Below are positions 41,838 through 52,059 of a stretch of 64,000 nt of DNA, piece by piece (within the stretch, counting starts at the first letter, position 1; each line of letters opens with the position of its first letter). Below the pieces are notes generated by a model. The model did not search any database and was not told the origin of the DNA. It saw nothing but the letters and a program-made list of their open reading frames with translations. Location of the stretch: contig JBCDBD010000019.1 of assembly GCA_039184335.1 (NCBI GenBank), forward strand, positions 1-64,000, written 5' to 3'. A program made the position numbers and the translations under genes. The stretch is from JBCDBD01 sp039184335 (GTDB lineage: Bacteria; Bacteroidota; Bacteroidia; Flavobacteriales; Flavobacteriaceae).

Positions 41838-44800
41838 TTAATTTCCATCGGAATCCACTGATGAATTGTTTTTTGCTTCCCTAGCTTTTATGATGGCGAG
41901 TTCGCCCTTTGCCTCAGCAATAACATCACTGTGGTCACCAAAATTTTCAATCACACTTTCCAGAATATAGGTCCCTTGAAACGCATCTCCCAAAGCATAA
42001 AAGTTTTTGGCCATAATGACCAAACCCTTACCTCCCCATTTTTTATATGCAGCATAATCTTGTGCCAATTTTTGAACCGATGCATTGGATGCCTCAAACT
42101 CCCCGTTCTTGTTCTTGAAATAGGCATCGTAATACCATGCCTCTGACGCCAATATACCCGTAGCGATATTTTTAACTTTAGAAAACGCTGCCTCAGCAAG
42201 CGGCTCATCACCAGTCGCTATAGCAGATCGAGCGATCATAAGCTGTGCATCACTGCGTATTCGGTTGTCAATGTTTGGGATAGAAAGCACTTTTTCTGCG
42301 TAGGCTATGGTACCTTGATAGTCTTTTTGCACATAATACCCCTTCATAAGGTTGGACTGCGCGAAAGTTCGATTTTGGGAAATTTCAGCCATTTGTTCCA
42401 GTCTTTGCAGATAGGGGAGTGCATTTTGATAGTCTTTTTGACCGACATAAACCTCACAGATTCGGGTCAAGGCCTGCTCTACATATTCGCCACCACCACT
42501 ATCGGCAACTTCTTGGTATCTCGGTAAGGCCTTCATTTTCTCTCCCCTAGAAAAGTACAACTGTGCCAAATTGAAATTGGCTTTTACCGATTCCATCCCA
42601 TTAGGGAATTCTTTCAGATAATCTTCATACCCTTTTAGTGCCCCTGATTCATCGCCCTCAAGGTATTTTCGATCGGCAGCTTCAAAACTGGCCACATCCA
42701 ACTCTGCATCTGTGACCTCCACAAAATCCAAATTTCTGACCCATGCTGCATATGCTGAGACCCTACCTAAATCGACATAGACCTGTTTTGCCGTGGCGAC
42801 GGCCTGTTTTGCTTCTTGGGTATGGGGGTATGTATTCACGACTGCCTTGAGCTTGGTCAGCGCCTGTTCGTTTCGATTGGCGTTGTAATGTACCAATCCT
42901 TGCCTTAGCAATGCCTGAGGTGCGAATCTGCTTTTGCCGAATTGTTCGACCAACTGGCTGTATGATTGAATCCCCAAGATTTCACGGTCTATCTTGATAT
43001 AGGTATTGCCCAGTTCGAACAGCGCATCATCGCGAAGAATAGACTTGGGGTATCGATTCAAAAATTGGTTCAAATCTTCAACCTTTTGGGTATTGTTTCC
43101 TAAAAAACCGTTACAAATGGCTTTTTGAAAAGCAGCATAGTCCTTTCTTGTAGTGTTCCCCCGAGCCACTTCATCATATGCTGAAACCGCAGCACTATAA
43201 TTGCGGGTCACAAAATAGCTGTCACCCAAGCGGAGAAAAGCATCACTTGATTTTTCCCCACCCACCGTAGTGGACGTTGTCACCTTCTTAAAATGGTCAA
43301 TGGCATTGCCGTAATCTTTGAGCTTAAAATGGCAATACCCCAAATGGTATTCCAGATCGTTGTATTCTTCGGTATTTTTTGCGAAAGGGTTTTGTTGAAA
43401 TTTTTGAAAGTCAGTCAGTGCATCTCGAAATCGATTCAATCGATAGGTCGCTTCAGCAGTCCAATATAAAGTTCTCGCTTCCAAAATTGGATTTTCAGCG
43501 CGCTTGAGCGATTTCGAAAAACGGTCTAGGGCCTCTTCATAATTTCCTTCCACAAATAACTCTAGCCCTCTGTAAAATGTTACTTTTTGATATGTTTCCT
43601 TACCTGCAAACCCTTTGTTTTCTTCAAGCAAAGCAATTGCTCCCTCAAAATCTTTTGAGGTAATATACGAGTCGACCAACAGCTCTTGGATCTCAACTTG
43701 ATGTTCATCTTTGGGATACTTTTCCAAATACATCATCATGACTTGGGGAACCGGTTCATAGGCGTTGCCGATCTCATAGCTCAATCGGGCATAATTCAAT
43801 AGTGCGTCTTTTTCGATTTCTTCGCTGAAAGCCATTTGTGAAGCATTTCGAAAGGCATTCAGCGCCTCTGGTTTCTTACCTATGTTCAAATAACATTCTG
43901 CCAAATGGTAATACGCATTTTGGGCAACTGCATTTGAGCCACCAACGATTTTGTTGAACTGTGCTATGGCGCTTTCGTAATCATTTTGTTGGTAATGGCA
44001 ATAACCCAATAGGTAAAAATCTGTATTGCTCCATTTTCCTCTTTTGCCACGGTATTTTTCCAAATAGGGAATGGCCTCGTGGTACTGCCCCAGATTAAAG
44101 TAACTCTCTCCTATAATCTTATTTAACTCTGATAGTTCCCTTCTGTCCGATTTGGGCAATTGCTTTTTTGCCATGGCGATGGCTTCCTCAAAATTACCCC
44201 CTTTAAAATTGAGGTCTGCTTTATAGTACGAGAGTTTTTCGTTCAATACCGCTGGATCGGCAATCTTGTCAAACCGTGCACTTGCACGATCGTAATCGTC
44301 TTGTTCGTAGGCGATATAGCCCAAGTAATATTTGGCCTGTGACCCATAGGTATTTGAATTACTCACCCTGCTCAAGTACCGCTCCGCCTCTTTTGGTCGG
44401 TTCGAGGCATAATACGCATAGCCCGTGTTGAAGTTAAATCGCTCTTCATCTTTGCGGGACATGGTGGTCTTGTCCACTTTTTTGTACCATTTGAGCGCAT
44501 ATGGGTATTTTCCTGTTTCGAAATAGTAATCGGCAACGTCTAAAAAAGCGGAATTTCTTTTTGTCGAAGTAGGGTAACGGTCAACAAATTCTTCCATCTC
44601 TTTATCTGCTCCCCTTTGATTCAACCGAATGGCAGCGTTTGCAGCATAGTAGGCACTATTGGCCTCAATGCCATAATCATCGGTTGTTGACCGGACTTGT
44701 CCAAAAATGGTTTGGGCAGCCTGGTACTGCTGGCTGTTGTATAGCGTCAAGGCATCTTGATAGGCTTTATCGCTATGGGTGTAAATCTGGGTTTTTTGAG

Positions 44801-44861
44801 CCCTGACAGAAATGAAAAAAACAATACAAAGGAAAAAAAATACGGTGATTCTTCGATTCAT
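41838..44861 (-). CDS. large tetratricopeptide-repeat protein
   Basis: 1007 residues with a signal peptide (FFISVRAQ), followed by more than 20 TPR-type helical pairs throughout (for example QNAYYHLAECYLNIGKKPEA, DALFELGNTYIKID, AEATYRLNRFRDALTDF). TPR solenoids scaffold protein complexes; this one is probably periplasmic or envelope-associated. It begins a two-gene operon with the barrel protein, so it may help assemble or service that barrel. No catalytic motif is seen. Confidence 0.88.
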   Translation of the reverse strand: MNRRITVFFFLCIVFFISVRAQKTQIYTHSDKAYQDALTLYNSQQYQAAQTIFGQVRSTTDDYGIEANSAYYAANAAIRLNQRGADKEMEEFVDRYPTSTKRNSAFLDVADYYFETGKYPYALKWYKKVDKTTMSRKDEERFNFNTGYAYYASNRPKEAERYLSRVSNSNTYGSQAKYYLGYIAYEQDDYDRASARFDKIADPAVLNEKLSYYKADLNFKGGNFEEAIAMAKKQLPKSDRRELSELNKIIGESYFNLGQYHEAIPYLEKYRGKRGKWSNTDFYLLGYCHYQQNDYESAIAQFNKIVGGSNAVAQNAYYHLAECYLNIGKKPEALNAFRNASQMAFSEEIEKDALLNYARLSYEIGNAYEPVPQVMMMYLEKYPKDEHQVEIQELLVDSYITSKDFEGAIALLEENKGFAGKETYQKVTFYRGLELFVEGNYEEALDRFSKSLKRAENPILEARTLYWTAEATYRLNRFRDALTDFQKFQQNPFAKNTEEYNDLEYHLGYCHFKLKDYGNAIDHFKKVTTSTTVGGEKSSDAFLRLGDSYFVTRNYSAAVSAYDEVARGNTTRKDYAAFQKAICNGFLGNNTQKVEDLNQFLNRYPKSILRDDALFELGNTYIKIDREILGIQSYSQLVEQFGKSRFAPQALLRQGLVHYNANRNEQALTKLKAVVNTYPHTQEAKQAVATAKQVYVDLGRVSAYAAWVRNLDFVEVTDAELDVASFEAADRKYLEGDESGALKGYEDYLKEFPNGMESVKANFNLAQLYFSRGEKMKALPRYQEVADSGGGEYVEQALTRICEVYVGQKDYQNALPYLQRLEQMAEISQNRTFAQSNLMKGYYVQKDYQGTIAYAEKVLSIPNIDNRIRSDAQLMIARSAIATGDEPLAEAAFSKVKNIATGILASEAWYYDAYFKNKNGEFEASNASVQKLAQDYAAYKKWGGKGLVIMAKNFYALGDAFQGTYILESVIENFGDHSDVIAEAKGELAIIKAREAKNNSSVDSDGN

Positions 44862-45008
44862 AGTGTTCTACGCTGTTCTCGATTGATGGTATATTAACGT
44901 CAAATCTGGGACCAAAGTATGTATGAACCAAAAGAACCTGTGCATAATCACTTTAGGGCTCGTTTAAATTTTGGAACTTTGTACCTTTAAAACCATAGAC
45001 ATAAAGCT

Positions 45009-45692
45009 ATGCCCGAGACCATTTTAAAATTACAGGATGTCGCTATTTTTCAAAAAGAGAACCTCATCTTGAACCATGTCACGATGGAGGTAAAGAAAGG
45101 TGAATTTGTATATATCATTGGAAAAACCGGTAGTGGCAAAAGCAGTTTCATGAAAACCTTATATGGTGATTTGCCCCTTAAGCATGGTTATGGCACTGTT
45201 GTGGATTTTAACCTGAAAAGTTTACGGGAAAAGAACATTCCCTATCTCAGGCGCAAACTTGGCATTGTCTTTCAAGATTTCAAATTGTTACCTGACCGAA
45301 ACGTCAACAATAACCTGAAATTTGTGCTAAAGGCCACTGGGTGGACAGATACCGCTAAAATGAGTGCACAAACAGAAGAGGTATTGGATAAAGTGGGCAT
45401 GAAAACCAAGGGATTCAAATTCCCCCATGAACTTTCTGGTGGCGAACAGCAGCGTATTGCCATTGCCAGAGCCTTATTGAACGATCCAGAGTTGATTTTG
45501 GCCGATGAGCCAACGGGCAACCTTGATCCCCAAACCAGTGTTGAAGTAATGAAGGTACTTCAAGATATCAACGCAACGGGCCGTACCATCATTATGGCCA
45601 CCCACGATTATGCCCTAATCTTAAAATATCCCCATAAGACCCTTAAATGCGACAACAGCAAAATGTTTGAGGTCATACAAAAGGCAGTTTAA
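45009..45692 (+). CDS. ftsE: cell division ATP-binding protein FtsE
   Basis: 227 residues. ABC ATPase of the FtsEX complex, which controls peptidoglycan hydrolases at the division site. Walker A GKTGSGKSSF, Q-loop VFQDFKLLPDRNV (a typical FtsE sequence), signature LSGGEQQRIAIARAL, Walker B LILADEPTGNLDP and His switch MATHDY are all intact. ftsX is not adjacent; the next gene is a sugar kinase on the same strand. Confidence 0.93.
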   Translation: MPETILKLQDVAIFQKENLILNHVTMEVKKGEFVYIIGKTGSGKSSFMKTLYGDLPLKHGYGTVVDFNLKSLREKNIPYLRRKLGIVFQDFKLLPDRNVNNNLKFVLKATGWTDTAKMSAQTEEVLDKVGMKTKGFKFPHELSGGEQQRIAIARALLNDPELILADEPTGNLDPQTSVEVMKVLQDINATGRTIIMATHDYALILKYPHKTLKCDNSKMFEVIQKAV

Positions 45693-45766
45693 CACTTTGC
45701 AACCCCAAATGCCGCTACTCAGAAAAAGTTTTGTTTCTTTGCCCCAATCAAACAATCAACCACAGT

Positions 45767-46522
45767 ATGGAAATTCTTGGTATTGATGTTGGCGGTACTG
45801 GTATCAAAGGTGCCTTGGTTAATGCTGAAACTGGGGAGATGATAACCGAACGGTATCGAATTCCCACTCCGGAATCTAGAAAACCGGATGAAATGGCGGC
45901 TGTGGTTGCCGAGATTGTCAACCATTTCAGCTATGAGGGCGCTGTGGGCTGTGGTTTTCCAACAGTGGTAAAAAATGGCATCTGCACTTCTCCGGGAAAC
46001 CTCAATAAAGATTGGGTAGGTGTCAATATCGATCAGCTTTTCACTAAAGCGACCGGGCAATCGTTCACCGTAATCAACGATGCAGATGCTGCTGGGTATG
46101 CCTCGATGAACTATGGTGTTGGAAAAGACAAGGATGGTTTGGTAATAATGATTACCGTGGGTACCGGTCTGGGTAGTGGTGCATTTTACAATGGCCAGTT
46201 GCTACCAAACTTTGAACTCGGCCAAATACCGTACAAGCGATACAAAAAAATTGAAAATTGGGCCGCTGCTTCAGCGCAGGAACGGGAAGGACTTTCATAT
46301 CAAAAGTGGGGCAAACGCTTCAATAAGTTCTTGAAATTTGTAGAATTGATCGTGGCTCCCGATCTGATCATCGTTGGTGGGGGCACATCAAAGCATTGGG
46401 ACCAGTTCAGCCATTTGATAAAACTCGACACAGAGGTGGTCAAGGCAGAGCTGATGAACCATGCCGGTATTATCGGTGCCGCTGTTTCATGCTTGAGGGA
46501 ACAGCATCACGGGCACATCTAA
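45767..46522 (+). CDS. ppgK: ROK kinase, polyphosphate-glucokinase-like
   Basis: 251 residues. A ROK-family sugar kinase with a phosphate loop GIDVGGTGIKGALVN, a catalytic-Asp region VINDADAAGYA and GTGLGSGAF. The short length and the GIDVGGTGIKG start resemble polyphosphate glucokinases rather than longer ATP-glucokinases, so the phosphoryl donor may be polyphosphate; this is an inference. The start MEILGID is preferred to an upstream ATG at 45731. The 3' end overlaps the typA stop on the other strand by four bases. Confidence 0.8.
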   Translation: MEILGIDVGGTGIKGALVNAETGEMITERYRIPTPESRKPDEMAAVVAEIVNHFSYEGAVGCGFPTVVKNGICTSPGNLNKDWVGVNIDQLFTKATGQSFTVINDADAAGYASMNYGVGKDKDGLVIMITVGTGLGSGAFYNGQLLPNFELGQIPYKRYKKIENWAAASAQEREGLSYQKWGKRFNKFLKFVELIVAPDLIIVGGGTSKHWDQFSHLIKLDTEVVKAELMNHAGIIGAAVSCLREQHHGHI

Positions 46523-48318
46523 TCGATTTTATTTCTTTTTCTGTCGACCTCTTTCAAGAAAATTTTTCGCAACCTCAGATGATTGGGGGTCACCTCGACA
46601 TATTCATCTTTTTGAATGTACTCCAAGGCTTCTTCCAGTGAAAATTTGATGGCAGGTACAATTTTGGCCTTATCGTCTGCCCCGGCTGATCGTACATTCG
46701 ACAGCTTTTTGGTTTTGGTCACATTGATCACCATATCATCTCCCCTTGAATTTTCGCCAATAACCTGGCCTTCATAGATCTCTTCGCCAGGATCGATGAA
46801 AAATTTGCCCCTTTCTTGGAGCTTATCAATGGAATATGGAATCGCTGTGCCATTTTCCATAGACACCAACGAGCCATTCTGTCGTTGTGCAATCTCACCC
46901 TTCAAAGGTTGGTATTCTAAAAAGCGATGTGCCATAATGGCCTCACCAGCGGTAGCGGTCAACAACTGGTTCCGAAGTCCTATAATTCCCCGTGAAGGAA
47001 TTACGAATTCGCATAGCATACGTGACCCTTTGGCCTCCATACTGGTCATTTCACCCTTACGGATGGAGACCATTTCCACGGCTTTTCCGGAAACTTCTTC
47101 AGGTAGGTCTATGGTCAAATGTTCCATAGGCTCACATTTTACACCATCAATCTCTTTGATGATGACCTGGGGTTGCCCAATTTGAAGCTCATAACCTTCC
47201 CTGCGCATGGTCTCTATCAAGACGGAAAGGTGCAATACCCCGCGACCGAACACCATAAACTTATCGGCACTGTCGGTTTCTTCTACGCGAAGGGCCAAAT
47301 TCTTTTCCAATTCCTTTTCAAGGCGCTCCTTGATATGGCGTGAGGTCACAAATTTTCCATCTTTGCCAAAGAAAGGACTGTCATTGATGGTGAACAGCAT
47401 ACTCATGGTTGGCTCATCAATGGCAATGGTCTTTAGTTTTTCAGGGTTTTCAAAATCGGCCACGGTATCCCCAATTTCAAAATTGTCCATTCCAACAATG
47501 GCACAGATATCACCCGTGACAACCTCTTGCACTTTTTTTCTGCCCAGACCTTCAAATGTGAAAAGTTCTTTCACCTTGGTCTTGGTCACCGTACCATCTC
47601 TTTTGACCAGAGCTATTGGCTGACCTTCTTTCAAAGTACCCCGTTGAAGCCTCCCTATGGCAATACGCCCCGTAAACGATGAAAAGTCCAAGGAGGTGAT
47701 CAACATTTGGGTACTGCCTGCTTGCGGCACAAATTCTGGCACATGTTCGATGACCATATCCAGAAGGGGTTCGATATTTGTGGTTGGCCTTTGCCAATCC
47801 CCACCCATCCAATTGTTCTTTGCCGATCCGTATACCACCGGAAAATCAAGTTGCCATTCTTCGGCACCCAGTTCGAACATCAAGTCAAACACTTTTTCAT
47901 GAACTTCATCTGGGGTACAATTTTCCTTGTCCACTTTATTGATGACCACACAGGGTTTCAGTCCCAAATCAATAGCCTTCTGCAGCACAAACCTGGTCTG
48001 TGGCATAGGGCCTTCAAAGGCATCTACTAGAAGTAGCACCCCATCTGCCATATTGAGTACACGTTCTACCTCACCACCAAAATCTGCGTGACCTGGGGTA
48101 TCGATAATATTTATCTTGGTGTCTTTGTACACCACCGATACATTTTTTGAAACAATGGTAATACCGCGCTCACGTTCCAGGTCATTGTTGTCTAAAATCA
48201 AATCACCTTTGTTCTCATTATCACGAAACAAGCGACAGTGGTACATGATCTTGTCGACCAAGGTGGTCTTACCATGATCGACATGGGCTATGATGGCAAT
48301 ATTCTTGATTTTAGACAT
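46519..48318 (-). CDS. typA: translational GTPase TypA/BipA
   Basis: 599 residues. A ribosome-associated GTPase of the EF-G family involved in large-subunit assembly and stress growth. G motifs are complete: HVDHGKTTL (G1), RGITI (G2), DTPGHADFGGEV (G3), NKVDKE (G4) and GSAKNNW (G5). Domains III, V and the BipA-specific C-terminal domain (RGIIGLRNQLLTATAGEA, NSRGDDMVINVTKTKKLSNVR) follow. It has a near-perfect promoter at 48340-48368. Confidence 0.97.
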   Translation of the reverse strand: MSKIKNIAIIAHVDHGKTTLVDKIMYHCRLFRDNENKGDLILDNNDLERERGITIVSKNVSVVYKDTKINIIDTPGHADFGGEVERVLNMADGVLLLVDAFEGPMPQTRFVLQKAIDLGLKPCVVINKVDKENCTPDEVHEKVFDLMFELGAEEWQLDFPVVYGSAKNNWMGGDWQRPTTNIEPLLDMVIEHVPEFVPQAGSTQMLITSLDFSSFTGRIAIGRLQRGTLKEGQPIALVKRDGTVTKTKVKELFTFEGLGRKKVQEVVTGDICAIVGMDNFEIGDTVADFENPEKLKTIAIDEPTMSMLFTINDSPFFGKDGKFVTSRHIKERLEKELEKNLALRVEETDSADKFMVFGRGVLHLSVLIETMRREGYELQIGQPQVIIKEIDGVKCEPMEHLTIDLPEEVSGKAVEMVSIRKGEMTSMEAKGSRMLCEFVIPSRGIIGLRNQLLTATAGEAIMAHRFLEYQPLKGEIAQRQNGSLVSMENGTAIPYSIDKLQERGKFFIDPGEEIYEGQVIGENSRGDDMVINVTKTKKLSNVRSAGADDKAKIVPAIKFSLEEALEYIQKDEYVEVTPNHLRLRKIFLKEVDRKRNKID

Positions 48319-48339
48319 TCGGCTTATTTTTTAAGCCTG

Positions 48340-48368
48340 CAAAGTTACTGCTATTTTTTTCTTGTCAA
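48340..48368 (-). promoter_or_regulatory. Bacteroidota promoter of typA
   Basis: On the minus strand TTG (48366-48368), an 18-base spacer and TAACTTTG (48340-48347) match the consensus. The -7 element lies 21 bases before the typA ATG. Confidence 0.75.
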
Positions 48369-48412
48369 CAGCTTTCCATATTATTTTTATCTTATTGATT
48401 ATTAATGACTTT

Positions 48413-50812
48413 TCAGCTCCCAATCCGTTTGTTTTCAGCATCGAGCCCTGTTTTTCTTTTTCTTGCCTTTTTGATCTCATTAGATCCAAAATCATAGGTG
48501 ATGCTGAATGCTACCTGACGGCTATCGCTACCGCCACTACCATCAATAAAAAGATTGCCAAACTGTGTAGTACCACGCCACGGTACCGTGTACAGGATAT
48601 CGTTGAAAGAAAGCCTGCCTGTAAAACGATCATCAAAAAATTTCTTCTGAAATGCTAAATTCAAGGCTCCAAGTGACTTTGTCCGGTAAGTGCCGCCCCA
48701 GATTGAGGGGGAACTGTACCAACCTGAAATCTCCATCCGCAAGGTCTTTGAAAGGGTCAAGGTATTTTGTGCATATAAACTCAGGGTTTCTTGACGGATT
48801 GGCAAAAACTCTGGACTCGTAGCCTCAAAATCGCTGATATAGGCATTTACGCTAACATAGACATTCCACCATTCGTAGAGTTTTTTCGGATAGGATATTC
48901 CTAAATTGACCACTTCTTGGTCGGCTACGTTGAGGGTGGTCAAAAAATTAGTGGTTTCCGTATCTGCAACCGTCACCTGGGCAAAGAAATCGCTTACATA
49001 GCTATAACTGATAGAGGTAGTCAAACGGTAATTGTAGGTATGGGACAACTTTATGTTGTTGGTGTACTGCGGTTGCAAAAAAGGATTTCCCTTACTGAAC
49101 GATAGTTCGTCCAATTGATACTCAAAGGGATTTAGCGACTGGTAGTTTGGCCGTTGGATCCTTCGGCTATAGGCCAGTGCAAACTGGTTTTTACGGTTCA
49201 TTTGATAAGTTAAACCGCCGGAAGGGAAATAATCGGTATAATTTCGCTGTACCCGATCATCCTCATTTTCCTGCTCGCTGGTCAGGATACCATCAGAATC
49301 GGTATTCTCTATCCTAAGGCCAAACTGAAGGTTCCACTTGCCCCACTTGCGATTAAAATTCACATAGGCCGCATTGATGTTTTCCTGATATTCGAACTGA
49401 TTGCTTTGGTCAGTATCCAGTATGTTCTGTCCATTGACCTGATTGAAAAAATCAAAGGTGTTGTCCGTATTGATATATGAAAGTTTAAACCCTACCCCCA
49501 ATTTTCCTTTAAGGAAGTTCTGCTCATAATCCGTTTTAATGGTGGCAATATTAATATCAATAGGGGTATCCTGAAAGGTAATCCTTTGGTTCAAGATCTG
49601 TGATTCATCACCCGTGAGATAGGTATTGGGTTGTAAAGCATCACGTTCACTATTATAACGTCCATAGTCCAAATCCACATTAATGGAATGGCCCAGAGTA
49701 TCTGCATATTTATAGTTGAGGTTGGCATTGATGTTATAGGAGGTATTCTGCCTTTGGTTCTCTGCCACAAGCACGCTATCGTTCTCAACGCTACCTATTT
49801 CCCGGATTGGGGTTCTTGTGGTGCTGGTGGTAAATCCATTATTGAAGTTTCCGTTTACAATGGCCCCAAGGGTATGTTTTGTGTTCAGATAATAATCGTA
49901 TCCCAATTTTATATTATTGGTATTACGATCGTAAATACTGGTGGAGCGTGAATCGAACTGCGTGCCAAATTGGCTTCGCAACAAATCGATAAACCCCGTG
50001 CTTTTCCCAAATCGGTTACTATAGGTGCCATACAAATTTCCTTTTTTCTCCCGATTATTGAAATTGATGCTAGAGTTTGTACGTCCAAAATCTCCAACAG
50101 TGAGTCCAGAGGTGAACGTTCCATTGGTCCCTAAACTTTTATCTCTTTTTAGTTTAATATTGATAATGCCAGCATTACCGGCCGCATCGTATTTTGAAGA
50201 AGGTTGGGTTATGATTTCAATGGCCTCGATATCAGTTGCCTGCAAACTTTCCAAATAATTGATCAAATCCTCTCCCTGTAATACCGACAACTTTCCGTCA
50301 ATAAAAATCTGGACCCCTGTTTTGCCCTCCACAATGATACCCCCGCTATTGTCCAAAATAACACCAGGTGCCTTACGAAGCAGTTCAAAAGCACTGGTTC
50401 CTGTAGCATTAATGGTATTCTCCACGTTGAACACTGTTTTATCAGCCAAAACCTGTACCATCGGTTTTTCAGCGGTTACCGTCACCTCTTCCAAATTTTG
50501 TGTTTCAGAATTGAGCACCAAAGCCCCTAAATCCAAATCCACACCTTCGAAATCAACTTTTCTGATAAGGTCGGCATAGCCCAGGTTGGAAATTTTCAAA
50601 AGGTATTTTCCTGGTAAAATCCCCTTTAATTCAAAAATCCCCAAATCTCCACTTATAGTTGCTTTAATCAAGCTTGAATCTTTTTGGTTATTCAACATAA
50701 TTGCTGCAAAAGGGACAGGCCCATCGTATGCATCGAGCAATTGCCCCTTAATTGATTGAGCGGTAAGTCCCACACTACACAATAAAATAAGGGATAAAAT
50801 AAAAGTTTTCAT
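48413..50812 (-). CDS. outer-membrane TonB-dependent-receptor-like protein
   Basis: 799 residues with a signal peptide (SVGLTAQ). An N-terminal carboxypeptidase-regulatory-like domain (SIKGQLLDAYDGPVPFAAI, GKYLLKISNLGYAD) is followed by a plug (EEVTVTAEKPMVQVLADKT, FELLRKAPGVILD, GVQIFIDGKLSVL) and an OMP_b-brl_3-type barrel. It belongs to the outer-membrane beta-barrel family that lacks a named substrate. A LytS/LytTR pair diverges 188 bases upstream and may control it, which is an inference from position only. Confidence 0.88.
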   Translation of the reverse strand: MKTFILSLILLCSVGLTAQSIKGQLLDAYDGPVPFAAIMLNNQKDSSLIKATISGDLGIFELKGILPGKYLLKISNLGYADLIRKVDFEGVDLDLGALVLNSETQNLEEVTVTAEKPMVQVLADKTVFNVENTINATGTSAFELLRKAPGVILDNSGGIIVEGKTGVQIFIDGKLSVLQGEDLINYLESLQATDIEAIEIITQPSSKYDAAGNAGIINIKLKRDKSLGTNGTFTSGLTVGDFGRTNSSINFNNREKKGNLYGTYSNRFGKSTGFIDLLRSQFGTQFDSRSTSIYDRNTNNIKLGYDYYLNTKHTLGAIVNGNFNNGFTTSTTRTPIREIGSVENDSVLVAENQRQNTSYNINANLNYKYADTLGHSINVDLDYGRYNSERDALQPNTYLTGDESQILNQRITFQDTPIDINIATIKTDYEQNFLKGKLGVGFKLSYINTDNTFDFFNQVNGQNILDTDQSNQFEYQENINAAYVNFNRKWGKWNLQFGLRIENTDSDGILTSEQENEDDRVQRNYTDYFPSGGLTYQMNRKNQFALAYSRRIQRPNYQSLNPFEYQLDELSFSKGNPFLQPQYTNNIKLSHTYNYRLTTSISYSYVSDFFAQVTVADTETTNFLTTLNVADQEVVNLGISYPKKLYEWWNVYVSVNAYISDFEATSPEFLPIRQETLSLYAQNTLTLSKTLRMEISGWYSSPSIWGGTYRTKSLGALNLAFQKKFFDDRFTGRLSFNDILYTVPWRGTTQFGNLFIDGSGGSDSRQVAFSITYDFGSNEIKKARKRKTGLDAENKRIGS

Positions 50813-51000
50813 GACTGTTCGTTTTTTAAGTATACCTCAAAACTCCACAAATGGTTACAGCCAAGAAAGAAGGTTCCGTTGAGTTGAACCATAGTGTGAT
50901 GAATTGCCTTGGACCATTCAGCCGTGTATAGGACCATTCGTCGTAAAACATCGGATACGTTTGAACAGAACTCCTTAATTTTCGGACAAATACCAAAAAG

Positions 51001-52059
51001 ATGGACAGAAGAATTATTTGGGGGGTTACCATAAAACAACTGTTGGCGGTTATAGCACTGTACGTTTGTTCTGCAGCGGCCTATAATTTGGCCATATGGA
51101 TAAACATCCCACTGGAAAGACGTGCCGAAATAGAGTTTTTTAGTTTATCGGCCTTTCTTGAAGGAAGTGGCTTACAGTACATCATATTTTTCCTATTTAC
51201 CATTCCCATTTGGTGGCTTATCTTTTGGAAACTTAAGGGAAGATCGTTTTGGTTTCGCATTTCATTGCATTTGGTGCTTTTACCCTGCTTTGTTTTCATT
51301 TCCAAATATGTGTACTATACCATGTCTGAATTAATTGGTTGGTTACATTTACAGGGATCGGCCGAGGTTTGGGATGTTTACATCCCAGCCCTATTTTATC
51401 AAATACAGTTTGCCATTTTTCATGTTTACGAGTACTATCGGGAGAATCAGAAAAAGCTCAAACTGGAGGGAGAACTGAAACAGGCAGCCTTAAAAAGTGA
51501 ACTGGCTGCAATTAAGGCCCAGCTTAACCCACACTTTCTTTACAATGTCTTTAATACCATAAATGCTTCCGTTCCTCCAGAACAAGAAAAAACACGTGGG
51601 CTCATCGCAACATTGTCCGATCTGTTTCGGTACCAGTTAAAAGCTTCTAGAAAGGAATTGGTCAGCTTGGAAGAAGAGCTGGAATTTGTAAAAAAATATT
51701 TGGAGCTGGAAAAAGAACGTTTTGGAGAACGCCTACATGTGGATATTAAAGTATCCAACGATCTGATGCAGGAAAAAATCCCCCCCATGATCCTACAGCC
51801 ACTTGTCGAAAATTCTGTTAAGCATGGCCTTTCCAGTCTAATAAAGGGAGGATCTATATGCATCTATATCTTCAAGGAAAGTGGAAAGCTTAAGTTTGAG
51901 ATATCCGACACAGGGGTCGGCATCGAAAACAAACAAACCGTTTTTGGCAAGGGAGTGGGACTGACCAATACCAAACTTCGACTACAAAAAATGTATCAAA
52001 GCCAATTGGAAATTTTGGACAATGAGCCCCAAGGGCTAAAAATCCGTTTTTCGATATGA
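51001..52059 (+). CDS. LytS-type sensor histidine kinase
   Basis: 352 residues. Four transmembrane helices (about residues 10-145) are followed by a coiled coil and a His_kinase (LytS/YehU) domain with AQLNPHFLYNVFNTI, in which His177 is the likely phospho-site, and an HATPase with QPLVENSVKHGL, DTGVGI and GVGLTNTKLRL. Its stop codon overlaps the ATG of the response regulator (ATGA), so the two are translationally coupled. No extracellular sensor domain is seen. Confidence 0.92.
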   Translation: MDRRIIWGVTIKQLLAVIALYVCSAAAYNLAIWINIPLERRAEIEFFSLSAFLEGSGLQYIIFFLFTIPIWWLIFWKLKGRSFWFRISLHLVLLPCFVFISKYVYYTMSELIGWLHLQGSAEVWDVYIPALFYQIQFAIFHVYEYYRENQKKLKLEGELKQAALKSELAAIKAQLNPHFLYNVFNTINASVPPEQEKTRGLIATLSDLFRYQLKASRKELVSLEEELEFVKKYLELEKERFGERLHVDIKVSNDLMQEKIPPMILQPLVENSVKHGLSSLIKGGSICIYIFKESGKLKFEISDTGVGIENKQTVFGKGVGLTNTKLRLQKMYQSQLEILDNEPQGLKIRFSI

